From Sphingobium psychrophilum (GTDB lineage: Bacteria > Pseudomonadota > Alphaproteobacteria > Sphingomonadales > Sphingomonadaceae): a DNA stretch of 64,000 bases. This document shows, in pieces, positions 51,830-60,926 of the stretch (position 1 is its first letter; each line of letters begins with the position of its first letter). The DNA is taken from contig NZ_JABBFV010000001.1 in the NCBI RefSeq assembly GCF_012927105.1, positions 310,001 to 374,000 on the forward strand, given 5' to 3'. A program made the position numbers and the translations under genes. Under the pieces are notes generated by a model. The model ran no database searches. It worked only from the letters and a program-made list of their open reading frames with translations, and was not told the DNA's origin.

Positions 51830-53308
51830 ATGTTCGATTCGCTGAGCGATCGTCTGAGTGGGGTATTCGACAAACTACGTGGGCGCGGCGCGCTTACGGA
51901 GGACGATGTCCGCGCCGCGATGCGTGAGGTGCGAATCGCGCTGCTGGAAGCCGATGTCGCTTTGCCGGTCGTGCGGCAGTTCGTCGACCAGGCCACCGAA
52001 CGGGCGGTTGGCAGCGACGTGCTGCGGTCGGTCACGCCGGGGCAGATGGTCGTCAAGATCGTTTCGGACACGCTGACCGAAACGCTGGGTTCCGAAGCGT
52101 CGGACCTGCTGATCGACGTAACCCCGCCCGCCGTTATCATGATGGTGGGTTTGCAGGGGTCGGGCAAGACCACCACGACCGCCAAGATCGCCAAGCGCCT
52201 GAAGGAAAAAGAGCGCAAAAAGGTGCTGATGGCGTCGCTCGACGTTCAGCGCCCGGCCGCGCAGGAACAGTTGGCCGTGCTGGGCACGCAGATCGACGTT
52301 GCCACGCTGCCGATCGTAGCGGGGCAGCAGCCGGTCGATATCGCCAAGCGCGCTCTCCAGTCGGCGAAGCTCCAGGGCTTCGATGTTGTGATGCTCGACA
52401 CCGCCGGTCGCCTGCATGTCGATCAGGCGTTGATGGACGAGATGAAGGCAGTCGCCGACGCCTCCGATCCCGCCGAAATCCTGCTGGTGGTCGATTCGCT
52501 GACCGGTCAGGACGCGGTCAATGTCGCGACGAACTTTGCGACGCAGGTGCCGCTGACCGGCGTAGTGCTGACCCGTATGGACGGCGATGCGCGTGGTGGT
52601 GCGGCGCTATCGATGCGCGCGGTCACTGGTCGCCCGATCAAGTTTGTCGGCACCGGCGAAAAGCTCGATGCGCTTGAGTTGTTTCATCCGCAGCGCGTCG
52701 CGCAGCGCATCCTGGGCATGGGCGACGTCGTCAGCCTGGTCGAGCGTGCCGCAGAGACGATCGACGCGGACGAAGCCGACAAGCTGGCCAAGAAGATGGC
52801 CAAGGGTCAGTTCGACATGAACGATCTGCGCAGCCAGTTGAACCAGATGCGCCGCATGGGCGGGCTGGGCGCGCTCGCGGGGATGTTGCCGGGCCTTAAA
52901 AAGGCGCAGGCGGCGATGGCCAATAGCGGCGCGAACGACAAGACGCTGGTGCATCTGGACGCTCTGATCGGCTCCATGACGCCCAAGGAGCGGGAGAAGC
53001 CCGCCCTGATCAACGCCAAGCGCAAGATCCGCATCGCCAAGGGTGCCGGGCGGACCGTGCAGGACGTCAACCGCCTCCTGAAAATGCATCAGGAGATGGA
53101 AGGCGCGATGAAGAAGATCCGCAAGATGGGCGGCCTGAAAGGGCTGGCCAAGATGTTCGCCGGCGGCGGTGGCATGGGCGGTTTGGGCGGCCTTGGCGGC
53201 CCGGACGGCGGCGCAGGCGGGGGTGGCCCCGATCTGTCGGGCCTGGGTGGATTGGGCGGCAACATGCCCAAATTGCCGCCAGGCTTTCAGAATTTCATGA
53301 AGAAGTAA
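51830..53308 (+). CDS. ffh: Signal recognition particle protein Ffh
   Basis: 492-residue SRP54 GTPase. N domain (FDSLSDRLSGVFDKLRGRGA), G1 VGLQGSGKTTTTAKIAKRLK, MASLDVQRPAAQEQL, G3 VMLDTAGRLHVDQALMDEM, G4 TRMDGDARGGAALSMRAVTG, then M domain from about 300 with QLNQMRRMGGLGALAGMLPG and a Gly/Met-rich tail (GGGGMGGLGGLGGPDGGAGG). Binds signal peptides and 4.5S RNA. GAGG precedes ATG 51830; 51827 is also possible. Confidence 0.96.
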   Translation: MFDSLSDRLSGVFDKLRGRGALTEDDVRAAMREVRIALLEADVALPVVRQFVDQATERAVGSDVLRSVTPGQMVVKIVSDTLTETLGSEASDLLIDVTPPAVIMMVGLQGSGKTTTTAKIAKRLKEKERKKVLMASLDVQRPAAQEQLAVLGTQIDVATLPIVAGQQPVDIAKRALQSAKLQGFDVVMLDTAGRLHVDQALMDEMKAVADASDPAEILLVVDSLTGQDAVNVATNFATQVPLTGVVLTRMDGDARGGAALSMRAVTGRPIKFVGTGEKLDALELFHPQRVAQRILGMGDVVSLVERAAETIDADEADKLAKKMAKGQFDMNDLRSQLNQMRRMGGLGALAGMLPGLKKAQAAMANSGANDKTLVHLDALIGSMTPKEREKPALINAKRKIRIAKGAGRTVQDVNRLLKMHQEMEGAMKKIRKMGGLKGLAKMFAGGGGMGGLGGLGGPDGGAGGGGPDLSGLGGLGGNMPKLPPGFQNFMKK

Positions 53309-53350
53309 GTAATTTCAACATTTTTGGTTTGAGTAGAAAGGTCAAGTTCC

Positions 53351-53800
53351 ATGGCAACCTCCATTCGTCTGTCGCGCGGCGGCTCCAAGAAGCGTCCCTA
53401 TTATCGCATCGTCGTGGCCGACAGCCGCGCCCCGCGTGACGGCAAGTTCATCGAGCGTATCGGCAGCTACAACCCCGTCCTGCCCAAGGGCGACGAGAAG
53501 CGCGTCGTTCTGGACGTCGAGCGTGCGAAGCATTGGGTTGCCGCCGGTGCCCAGGCGACCGACCGCGTCGCCCGCTTCCTTGACGCCGCTGGCGTGAAGG
53601 AGCGCATTGTGCGCAACAACCCTAAGAAGGCGGAGCCGGGCCAGAAGGCCAAGGATCGCGCTGAAGACCGCGCCACCAAGGCCGCCGAAGCAGCTGAAGC
53701 TGCCGAAGCCGCCAAGGCTGCCGCCGTTGAGGCCGCTGCTGCTCCGGCTGCTGAAGAAGCGCCGGCTGCCGAAGTCGTTGCCGAACAGGCCGAGGGCTGA
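53351..53800 (+). CDS. rpsP: 30S ribosomal protein S16 with Ala-rich extension
   Basis: S16 core is residues 1-85 ([59 protein letters not shown]). The remaining ~60 residues are Lys/Ala/Glu-rich ([39 protein letters not shown]), longer than the 80-90-residue bacterial norm but seen in alphaproteobacteria. First ribosomal gene after ffh (42-base gap). Confidence 0.96.
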   Translation: MATSIRLSRGGSKKRPYYRIVVADSRAPRDGKFIERIGSYNPVLPKGDEKRVVLDVERAKHWVAAGAQATDRVARFLDAAGVKERIVRNNPKKAEPGQKAKDRAEDRATKAAEAAEAAEAAKAAAVEAAAAPAAEEAPAAEVVAEQAEG

Positions 53801-53805
53801 ACCTC

Positions 53806-54300
53806 TTGACCGACAAGCCCGTCACTCTCGCCGCGATCGTTGGTGCGCATGGAGTGGCGGGCGATGTCCGTCTAAAGCTCTTTGGCGAAGGGGCCGAAAG
53901 CCTCAAAAACTATAAGAGCTTCGATGCGGCGGGGCGCATATTGACGTTGAAGTCGGTGCGCCCTGGCCCCAATGGCGCTGTTGCCCGTTTCGCCGAGGTT
54001 GGCGATCGTGGTGCGGCCGAAGCCCTGCGTGGCACGGCGTTGACGGTGCCCCGTTCCGCTCTGCCCCCTCTGGGCGAGGGCGAATATTATCATGCCGACA
54101 TCATCGGCCTGCCCTGCCTGTCTAATGAGGGCGAAGTGCTGGGCGAGATCATTGCGATCGAGAATTTCGGCGCGGGCGACATCATCGAGGTCGAGCGGCC
54201 GCCGGTCGAGGGCAAGAAAGGCAAGCGCTTCATGGTGCCGATGCATGCGGTGACGCTGGAGGCGGAACGCGCCTTGATTGACGCGATCTTCGTCGAATAA
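53806..54300 (+). CDS. rimM: 16S rRNA processing protein RimM
   Basis: 164-residue ribosome maturation factor. N-terminal RimM domain (VTLAAIVGAHGVAGDVRLKL) and C-terminal PRC barrel (YYHADIIGLPCLSNEGEVLG, MVPMHAVTLEAERALIDAIF). Start TTG 53806, five bases after the rpsP stop. Acts in 30S assembly near S19. Confidence 0.94.
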   Translation: MTDKPVTLAAIVGAHGVAGDVRLKLFGEGAESLKNYKSFDAAGRILTLKSVRPGPNGAVARFAEVGDRGAAEALRGTALTVPRSALPPLGEGEYYHADIIGLPCLSNEGEVLGEIIAIENFGAGDIIEVERPPVEGKKGKRFMVPMHAVTLEAERALIDAIFVE

Positions 54301-54371
54301 AGGGTAAATGGCCCTTGCGGCCATGGTGTAGCATGGCATGGTTGACCCTCCGTCGCTGGAGGGATCTTTCG

Positions 54372-55868
54372 ATGCGCCTTGCCGCTTGCCTGTTCTTAAT
54401 GATCGCGGCCGCGCACCCGGCCCATGCCGCCGACGCGCAGAAGATCGCGCAGGCGATCCCCGCGATCGATCGCCTGTTCGCCGATTTCCAGGTGGACAGC
54501 CATGCGCCGGGGCTGGTGTACGGCATCGTCGCGGACGGGCGCCTGATCCATGTGAAGGGGGTGGGCGTACAGGATCTGGTCGATAGGCGGCCGGTGACGC
54601 CCGATAGCCTGTTCCGCATCGCGTCGATGACCAAGGCGTTTACCGCGCTGTCGATCCTGAAACTGCGCGAGGAAGGCAGGCTTTCGCTCGACGATCTGGC
54701 CGAAACCTATGTGCCGGAGATGCGAGGCTGGACCTATCCGACCAAGGATAGTCCGCGCATCCGCATCCGCGACCTGCTGACCCATAGCGCGGGGCTGGTC
54801 GACGACAATCCGTGGGGCGATCGCCAGACGCCGTTGCCGGAAGGCGACTTCACCCGGATGCTGCAACAGGGCGTGCCGTTCAGCAGCGCGCCGGGCAGCC
54901 ACTATGAATATAGCAATTTTGGTTTTGCGCTGCTGGGCCGGATCGTCGCGACCGTCTCCGGCCAGCCCTATCGCCGCTATGTCGAGCAGACGTTGCTGAC
55001 GCCGTTGGGCATGGCGTCGAGCGGCTATGAGGTCGGCGAATGGCCGCCCGATCGCCGTGCAATCGGCTATCGTTGGGAAGAGGGGCGCTGGAAGGTCGAG
55101 CCGACGATGCGTGACGGCGCATTCGGCGCGATGGGCGGGTTGCAGACCAGCGCCAACGACTATGCCCGCTGGGTCGCCTTCCTACTATCCGCCTGGCCCG
55201 CGCGGGACGATCCCGATGCCGGGCCGGTCCCACGTTCGGCGGTGCGGATACTGGCGGAGGGGAGCAATTTCGTGAGCCTTGCCCAACGCAATGGCGTCAG
55301 CGGCCCGTCCGCCTGTCGTCAGGCCGTGGCTTATGGTTTTGGGATGCGGGTGGCGCAGGATTGCGACTTGGGCCTGACGCTGGCCCATGGCGGGGGCTAT
55401 CCGGGCTATGGCAGCCATGTGATGCTGATGCCCGACCATGGCGTCGGCATCTTCGTCTTCACCAACCGCACCTATAATGGCGGCGCTGGCCCCGCCTGGG
55501 ACGCGGCCGTGGCTTTGCAGAAGGCCGGCGCGCTGGTCGAGCGGACGCTGGCGGTGTCGCCCCTGCTGGCGGAGGGCTATGCCGCGACGGGGCGCATCTA
55601 TGCGGCCGGGGACGTGCAAGCGGGGCGGGACCGGCTGGCGATGAATTTCCTGATGGACAGCGACATGGACAGTTGGCGTAAGAAACTCGCCGCGCTCAAG
55701 AGCGAGGTCGGGGCGTGCCGCACCGATGCCCCGATCAAGGCCAGCGGCAACCTGTCGGGCAGCTTCACCTGGACCTGTGAAAAGGGGCGCTTGGCGGGTT
55801 CTATCCTGCTGGCCCCGACGCAGACCGCGCAGATTCAGGAATTGAAGATGGCGATCAAGGCGCCCTGA
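54372..55868 (+). CDS. Exported serine hydrolase, beta-lactamase class C / PBP4* family
   Basis: 498 residues. Signal peptide to about residue 20 (AAHPAHAAD). Catalytic Ser-x-x-Lys in LFRIASMTKAFTALSILKLR, Tyr-x-Asn in HYEYSNFGFALLGRIV, and His-Gly-Gly in LTLAHGGGYPGYGSHVML. Also LLTHSAGLVDDNPWGD and a C-terminal ~100-residue domain. Such proteins are carboxypeptidases, esterases or peptidases; true beta-lactamase is uncertain. GGAGGGA at 54357-54363 supports ATG 54372. Interrupts the rimM-trmD order. Confidence 0.9.
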   Translation: MRLAACLFLMIAAAHPAHAADAQKIAQAIPAIDRLFADFQVDSHAPGLVYGIVADGRLIHVKGVGVQDLVDRRPVTPDSLFRIASMTKAFTALSILKLREEGRLSLDDLAETYVPEMRGWTYPTKDSPRIRIRDLLTHSAGLVDDNPWGDRQTPLPEGDFTRMLQQGVPFSSAPGSHYEYSNFGFALLGRIVATVSGQPYRRYVEQTLLTPLGMASSGYEVGEWPPDRRAIGYRWEEGRWKVEPTMRDGAFGAMGGLQTSANDYARWVAFLLSAWPARDDPDAGPVPRSAVRILAEGSNFVSLAQRNGVSGPSACRQAVAYGFGMRVAQDCDLGLTLAHGGGYPGYGSHVMLMPDHGVGIFVFTNRTYNGGAGPAWDAAVALQKAGALVERTLAVSPLLAEGYAATGRIYAAGDVQAGRDRLAMNFLMDSDMDSWRKKLAALKSEVGACRTDAPIKASGNLSGSFTWTCEKGRLAGSILLAPTQTAQIQELKMAIKAP

Positions 55869-55905
55869 TCTGGACGCTGCGCGCCGCATCGCCTAAGCGC
55901 GCTTG

Positions 55906-56187
55906 ATGCCTATCATCCCCCAAATCCTGCTTGGCGCCTATCTGCTGTTCCTCGTCGCAGCCGGATGGCGGCTGTCGACCATTGACTGGACAGTGCGGAT
56001 CAAGATGGCGGTGATGCTGGCACTGGTCCTGCCCATGCCGTTGCTGTTCATCATTCCAGGGGCGACGCGCCATAATGCCTGGTCGGATGTGCTGATCCAG
56101 TTGGGGCTGACCCTGCTCGTTTGCGGCATCATCTGTCTGGTGGGCGGTTTTTCCGCAGCGCGACTGCGGGCGCGACGCCGGAAATGA
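55906..56187 (+). CDS. Hypothetical membrane protein
   Basis: 93 residues with three hydrophobic segments ([60 protein letters not shown]). No named domain. The TTG one codon earlier (55903) could also start it. Its TGA overlaps trmD's ATG (ATGA), so the two are likely cotranslated. Confidence 0.68.
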   Translation: MPIIPQILLGAYLLFLVAAGWRLSTIDWTVRIKMAVMLALVLPMPLLFIIPGATRHNAWSDVLIQLGLTLLVCGIICLVGGFSAARLRARRRK

Positions 56188-56921
56188 GCTTTGCCGCGCA
56201 GATATTGACCCTCTATCCCGAAATGTTTCCGGGGCCGCTGGGCGTGTCGCTGGCGGGACGGGCGCTCAGCGAGGGGAAGTGGGCGTGCGCCCCCATTCAT
56301 ATTCGCGATTTTGCCGCCGACCGGCACCGCACCGTTGACGATACGCCCGCGGGGGGTGGTGCGGGCATGGTGCTGCGCGCGGATATATTAGCCAAGGTGG
56401 TCGATCACGCGCTGGAGAAGCGGCCCGACCTGCCCGTGCTGGCGATGACGCCGCGGGGTGCGCCCATCACCCAGGCGCGTGTGCGTAGTCTGGCGGAAGG
56501 GCCGGGCGTGACCCTGCTGTGCGGCCGGTTCGAGGGGTTTGACGAGCGTATCTTCGACGCCCGGCCGATCGAGCAGGTCAGCATGGGCGACATCATCCTG
56601 TCGGGCGGGGAAATGGCGGCTTTGCTGCTGCTCGATGCTTGTGTTCGCCTGCTGCCCGGTGTAATGGGCGCGGCTTCCAGCGGAGTCGAGGAATCCTTTG
56701 AAACGGGGTTGCTCGAATATCCGCATTATACCCGCCCGGTAGAATGGGAGGGGCGCACGATCCCGCAAGTGTTGCGATCGGGGGATCATGCGAAGATCGC
56801 CGCCTGGCGGAAACACCAGGCGGAAGATGATACACGGCTAAGGCGGCCGGACCTTTGGGAACGTCACATCGGCGTTCGGGTCCAGTCGCCCTCTGGTGCG
56901 CAACGAACGACCAAGGACTGA
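56184..56921 (+). CDS. trmD: tRNA (guanine-N1-)-methyltransferase TrmD
   Basis: 245-residue SPOUT methyltransferase making m1G37. Knot and SAM-binding regions are [60 protein letters not shown] and [23 protein letters not shown] 56184 overlaps the upstream gene's stop. Followed by rplS with a 6-base gap. Confidence 0.95.
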   Translation: MSFAAQILTLYPEMFPGPLGVSLAGRALSEGKWACAPIHIRDFAADRHRTVDDTPAGGGAGMVLRADILAKVVDHALEKRPDLPVLAMTPRGAPITQARVRSLAEGPGVTLLCGRFEGFDERIFDARPIEQVSMGDIILSGGEMAALLLLDACVRLLPGVMGAASSGVEESFETGLLEYPHYTRPVEWEGRTIPQVLRSGDHAKIAAWRKHQAEDDTRLRRPDLWERHIGVRVQSPSGAQRTTKD

Positions 56922-56927
56922 GTTGAC

Positions 56928-57293
56928 ATGAACATCATCCAGCAGATCGAGGCGGAAAACATCGCCGCCCTCGGCAAGGACATCCCCGAATTCCGCCCCG
57001 GCGACACGCTGCGCGTCGGCGTGAAGGTGATCGAAGGCGAGCGTAGCCGCGTCCAGAACTATGAAGGCGTGTGCATCGCCCGTTCGAACAAGGGCATGGG
57101 TTCCAACTTCACCGTGCGCAAGATCAGCTTCGGCGAAGGCGTGGAGCGTGTGTTCCCGCTCTATTCGCCCAACCTCGATTCGATCACCGTCGTCCGCCGT
57201 GGCGTCGTGCGTCGCGCGAAGCTCTACTATCTGCGCGGCCGCACCGGCAAGCGCGCTCGCATCGCCGAGCGCCGCGACAATCGCGAAGGTTGA
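56928..57293 (+). CDS. rplS: 50S ribosomal protein L19
   Basis: 121-residue L19: [60 protein letters not shown] and [20 protein letters not shown]. Bridges subunits at the base of the L7/L12 region. Last gene of the ffh-rpsP-rimM-trmD-rplS set; terminator follows at 57376. Confidence 0.96.
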   Translation: MNIIQQIEAENIAALGKDIPEFRPGDTLRVGVKVIEGERSRVQNYEGVCIARSNKGMGSNFTVRKISFGEGVERVFPLYSPNLDSITVVRRGVVRRAKLYYLRGRTGKRARIAERRDNREG

Positions 57294-57375
57294 TGGCGCG
57301 AAGGTTGAGGCGCGAAGGTTAACTGCACAAAGGTGAACGGTTAACGACGCTTCTTGACAGTTGTAAAAAAGATAC

Positions 57376-57406
57376 AGGCGGCGACCCCCAAGGTCGCCGC
57401 CTTTTT
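57376..57406 (+). terminator. Rho-independent terminator after rplS
   Basis: AGGCGGCGACC (57376-57386), loop CCCAA, GGTCGCCGCCT (57392-57402), then TTTTC. Classical strong terminator. Confidence 0.93.
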
Positions 57407-57663
57407 CTTTATGTTACAAGGATTTGACAAAGTTTGACGAGCGTCCGGCTTTGCCTGGTACGAAAGATTTTGCGCTGCGGCAAAAAGGGCCATTTTGTTG
57501 ATGGTGGATTTATGCCAGCCTTACGTTTCCAATTGTTACAGATTGTTGTTGCGCTGAAACTTACAGTTTCGGTTGGGGAATTTTGTAACTTCATGACGTC
57601 GAAAATAAAATAAGGGTGGGGATGTCGAAAAGGCCTCTGTAAAAGAGAAAAAGGGGGCTTTCG
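57407..57663. other. A/T-rich leader of the TonB receptor
   Basis: 257 bases, clearly richer in A/T than surrounding genes, with TTGACA-like segments (57423) and homopolymeric AAATAAAATAAGG just upstream of the receptor ribosome site. No gene is supported. Likely the promoter and 5' leader of the receptor, possibly regulated. Confidence 0.55.
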
Positions 57664-60339
57664 ATGAAGTATAAGGGTCTGATTTCACGCAGCGCTATTG
57701 CTGTCTCTCTCTGCTATTCCATACCTGTTCTTGCCCAGGACGCGCCGCCGCAGGCGGCTGCTGCCGAGCCGGGCCAGACCATCATCGTTACCGGCACCCG
57801 CCGTACCGATCGCACCGTGGCGGAATCGCCCACGCCGATCGACGTCTATTCGGGCGTTGAACTGCAAAAGCAGGGCACGGCCGACATGAACCAGGTGATC
57901 CAGAACCTCGTTCCTTCCTTCTCGGTCGCACGCTACGCCATTGGCGACGGCTCGTCCTTCGTCCGCCCCCCCAACCTGCGCGGCCTGGCGCCCGACCAGA
58001 CACTGGTGATGATCAACGGCAAGCGCATGCACCGTTCCGCCCTGGTCCAGATTGGCGCCAACGCCCAGTCCGCCGGCGCCCATTCCGCCGACTTGGCGCA
58101 GGTGCCCGCGATTGCGATCCGCGCCGTTGAAGTGCTGCGCGATGGCGCATCGGCGCAATATGGGTCGGACGCGATCGCAGGGGTCATCAACATGACCCTG
58201 CGCGACGACACCGACGGCATTTCCGGCTATGCGCGCTACGGCCAATATTATCGCGGCGATGGCGAGGATTATCAACTCGCGCTCAACGGCGGGTTTAAGC
58301 TGGGTGACAGCGGGTTCATCAACATCAGCGGCGAATATGTGAATGCGGGCAAGACCAGCCGCGGTGTGACCCGCGCGGGCGCCGATCTGCTTGCGCAGGA
58401 GCAGCCGACCATCGGCGTGCCAAAGCTGGCGCAGCGCTACGGCAACCCGGCGATGGAATCCTACCGCTTCTTCGTCAATGGCGGGTTCGACCTGGGCGAT
58501 GACGCCAGCATCTATTTCTTCGGCAACTATGGTCACAGCTTTCAGGAAGAAAGTTTCAACTATCGCCAGTCGGTCAATACGTCCGGCGTGGATATCGAAG
58601 GCAACAGCTTCGGCAAGAACGGCATTTTCAACGATTATTTCACCGACTTCGACAACACGCTGCCGGGCATCCAGACAGGCGCTGCGGGCGGGAACGTCTA
58701 CGCCCCCAACAACTATGAAGTCACGACGCGCGACTATACCAAGGTCGCGACCTGCTCCGACCCGCTGGTCCAGAATTGGAGCTGCGTCTATCCTGGTGGC
58801 TTCACGCCCATCTTCTTCGGCAAGATCGATGATATTTCGGGCACTGTCGGTTACAAGGGCAAAACCGGTTTCGGTCTGAATTACGACCTGTCGGGCAGCT
58901 ATGGCCAGTCAACGCTGCGCTATACGATGAACGGCACGATGAACCCGTCGCTGGGCATCACGTCCCCCACCGAATTTTACCTGGGCAAGCTGGAACAGCG
59001 CGAAACGCTGGTCAATGCGGACTTCAGCTATCCCTGGGAAGTCGGCTTCGCCAGCCCCGTCACCATCGCCTTTGGCGGCCAGTATTTCCGCGAATCCTAT
59101 GAATTGGGTCTGGGCGATGCGGCCTCCTACGCGATCGGGCAATATACCGGGAACCTCGTCTTCCATCAGGACGGCACGCCGGTATTGAACGCGGACGGAT
59201 CACAACTGTCGGTCACGTTGCCGGTCGGCGCCAACGGCTTCCCCGGTTACGGCCCGGCCATTGCGGGCGAAAGCAGCCGCAATTCCAAGGGATTGTATAT
59301 CGACATCGAAGGGGACGTCACCGAACAGCTCTCCTTCGGCATCGCTGGCCGCTACGAGCATCTGTCCGACTTCGGCAATTCCACCACGGGCAAATTCTCG
59401 GCCCGCTACGCCGTCGTTCCCGATATCGTCGCCCTGCGCGGCACGGTGGCGACGGGGTTCCGCGCGCCGACGCCGGGCCAGGTCAACAGCAGCAGCATCG
59501 CGACCGGTTTCAACCCCGGCAATCCCAACGCGATCGAATCGATGACGCTGCCGGTCACCAGCCCGGTCGCAGCCTTCCTGGGCGCGACGCCCTTGAAGCC
59601 CGAAGAGTCGGTCAGCTTCTCGCTCGGCACCGTGTTCACGCCCGCACCGGGCTTCACGCTGTCGATCGACTATTATAACATCAAGGTGAAGGACCGGATC
59701 GGCACGTCGGGCACGTTTGAAATCACCAATGCGCAGCGGCCCACGCTCCAGTCGCTGGGGCTGGCCAACTATGCGACCGTCAACGAAGTGCAGTTCCTGA
59801 CCAATGCCTTCGATACCCGCACCCAGGGTATCGATGTCGTCGGCAGCTATCGCTTTGCGACGGACACCATGGGCAGTTTCAACACCACGCTGGCGTTCAA
59901 CTATAACAAGACCAAGGTCATCGCACGCGATCCCGACATCGTTTCCGATGTCCGCGTCGCCCAGCTGGAAAAAACCCTGCCCAAGACGCGCGTCATCCTG
60001 ACCGAAAATTGGAACAGCGGACCCTTCTCCGTGCTGGCGCGCATGAACTGGTACGGCAAATATACCCAGACGGATGACGGCCCGGTGTCGCAGACCTTCG
60101 GCAGCGAATTCGTTTTCGACTTTGAAAGCAGCTATGAGGTGAACGACAATTTCACGCTGAGCGTGGGCGTACAGAACCTCTTCAGCAACTATCCCGACAA
60201 ATATTCCAACACCAAGGGGACGTTGGGTCCGGTCTATGGGTCTACCGGTGGCCGCTTCACCGGCGACATCTATCCCGACGTGTCGCCGTTCGGCTTCAAC
60301 GGCGGCTTCTGGTACGGCAAGGTCGGCTTTAAGTTCTGA
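57664..60339 (+). CDS. TonB-dependent receptor, large outer-membrane transporter
   Basis: 891 residues. Signal peptide to VLAQD (about residue 25), TonB-box-like QTIIVTGTRRTDRTV, plug with QGTADMNQVIQNLVPSFSVA, NLRGLAPDQTLVMINGKRMH, VPAIAIRAVEVLRDGASAQY and GSDAIAGVINMTLRD, and a long beta-barrel ending GGFWYGKVGFKF. This is the Caulobacter/Sphingomonas class (CirA/IroN-like or SusC-like in size), often for carbohydrates, vitamins or aromatic compounds; substrate unknown. AAAAGGGGG upstream of ATG serves as ribosome site. Confidence 0.92.
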   Translation: MKYKGLISRSAIAVSLCYSIPVLAQDAPPQAAAAEPGQTIIVTGTRRTDRTVAESPTPIDVYSGVELQKQGTADMNQVIQNLVPSFSVARYAIGDGSSFVRPPNLRGLAPDQTLVMINGKRMHRSALVQIGANAQSAGAHSADLAQVPAIAIRAVEVLRDGASAQYGSDAIAGVINMTLRDDTDGISGYARYGQYYRGDGEDYQLALNGGFKLGDSGFINISGEYVNAGKTSRGVTRAGADLLAQEQPTIGVPKLAQRYGNPAMESYRFFVNGGFDLGDDASIYFFGNYGHSFQEESFNYRQSVNTSGVDIEGNSFGKNGIFNDYFTDFDNTLPGIQTGAAGGNVYAPNNYEVTTRDYTKVATCSDPLVQNWSCVYPGGFTPIFFGKIDDISGTVGYKGKTGFGLNYDLSGSYGQSTLRYTMNGTMNPSLGITSPTEFYLGKLEQRETLVNADFSYPWEVGFASPVTIAFGGQYFRESYELGLGDAASYAIGQYTGNLVFHQDGTPVLNADGSQLSVTLPVGANGFPGYGPAIAGESSRNSKGLYIDIEGDVTEQLSFGIAGRYEHLSDFGNSTTGKFSARYAVVPDIVALRGTVATGFRAPTPGQVNSSSIATGFNPGNPNAIESMTLPVTSPVAAFLGATPLKPEESVSFSLGTVFTPAPGFTLSIDYYNIKVKDRIGTSGTFEITNAQRPTLQSLGLANYATVNEVQFLTNAFDTRTQGIDVVGSYRFATDTMGSFNTTLAFNYNKTKVIARDPDIVSDVRVAQLEKTLPKTRVILTENWNSGPFSVLARMNWYGKYTQTDDGPVSQTFGSEFVFDFESSYEVNDNFTLSVGVQNLFSNYPDKYSNTKGTLGPVYGSTGGRFTGDIYPDVSPFGFNGGFWYGKVGFKF

Positions 60340-60361
60340 TCCCTGCATAACAGCGACGACT

Positions 60362-60393
60362 AACGGCCGGTCCCTTGCAGGATCGGCCGTTTT
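60362..60393 (+). terminator. Terminator-like hairpin after the receptor
   Basis: AACGGCCG (60362-60369), 14-base loop, CGGCCGTT (60384-60391) followed by TT. Upstream of the GNAT gene. Confidence 0.6.
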
Positions 60394-60410
60394 CGTTGCA
60401 GGACATATCC

Positions 60411-60926
60411 ATGCCCCTGACCCATCGCCTTGCCACCATGGCCGACGAACCGCGCCTGTCTGCGCTGATGACCCGCGCCATCGAACATCTGCAATCGGCG
60501 TATCTGACGCCCGACCAGGTCGCCGCCAGCCACGCTTTTATGGGGCTGGACAGCCGGTTGATCGCGGACGGCACCTATTTCGTGATCCAGGATGCAGGCG
60601 ATATCGCCGGGTGCGGCGGATGGAGCCGGCGGGCGACCGCCTATGGCGGCAACCATAGCGCCGGGCGGGACGACCGGCTGCTCGACCCAGCGACCGAGGC
60701 GGCAAAGGTGCGGGCGATGTACACCCATCCTGATCATGTGCGCAAAGGCGTGGGTACGCTGATCCTGTCGCTGTGCGAAGCGGCGGCGCGGGCGGAGGGG
60801 TTTGCGGCGCTGGAACTATCTGGGACGATGGCGGGAGTGCCGCTCTATCGCAGCTTCGGGTTCGAAGGGGTGCGCCCGTTCGAGGATAGCGGCGTGCCGA
60901 TGCTGCTGATGTGCAAGGTCATTTGA
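60411..60926 (+). CDS. GNAT family N-acetyltransferase
   Basis: 171-residue acetyltransferase. Acetyl-CoA loop in VRAMYTHPDHVRKGVGTLIL (R/Q-x-x-G-x-G/A variant), plus ALELSGTMAGVPLYRSFGFE and an N-terminal MPLTHRLATMADEPRLSALM. ATG 60411 is chosen over codons back to a TTG at 60375. Substrate unknown. Its 3' end overlaps the convergent MFS gene by eight bases. Confidence 0.85.
   Translation: MPLTHRLATMADEPRLSALMTRAIEHLQSAYLTPDQVAASHAFMGLDSRLIADGTYFVIQDAGDIAGCGGWSRRATAYGGNHSAGRDDRLLDPATEAAKVRAMYTHPDHVRKGVGTLILSLCEAAARAEGFAALELSGTMAGVPLYRSFGFEGVRPFEDSGVPMLLMCKVI

Noticed and set aside
54372..55868. Calling the serine hydrolase an AmpC beta-lactamase
   Set aside because: It has the SxxK/YxN/HGG motifs of the superfamily but a C-terminal extension and sequence more like esterase/PBP4* relatives; resistance function is not supported.
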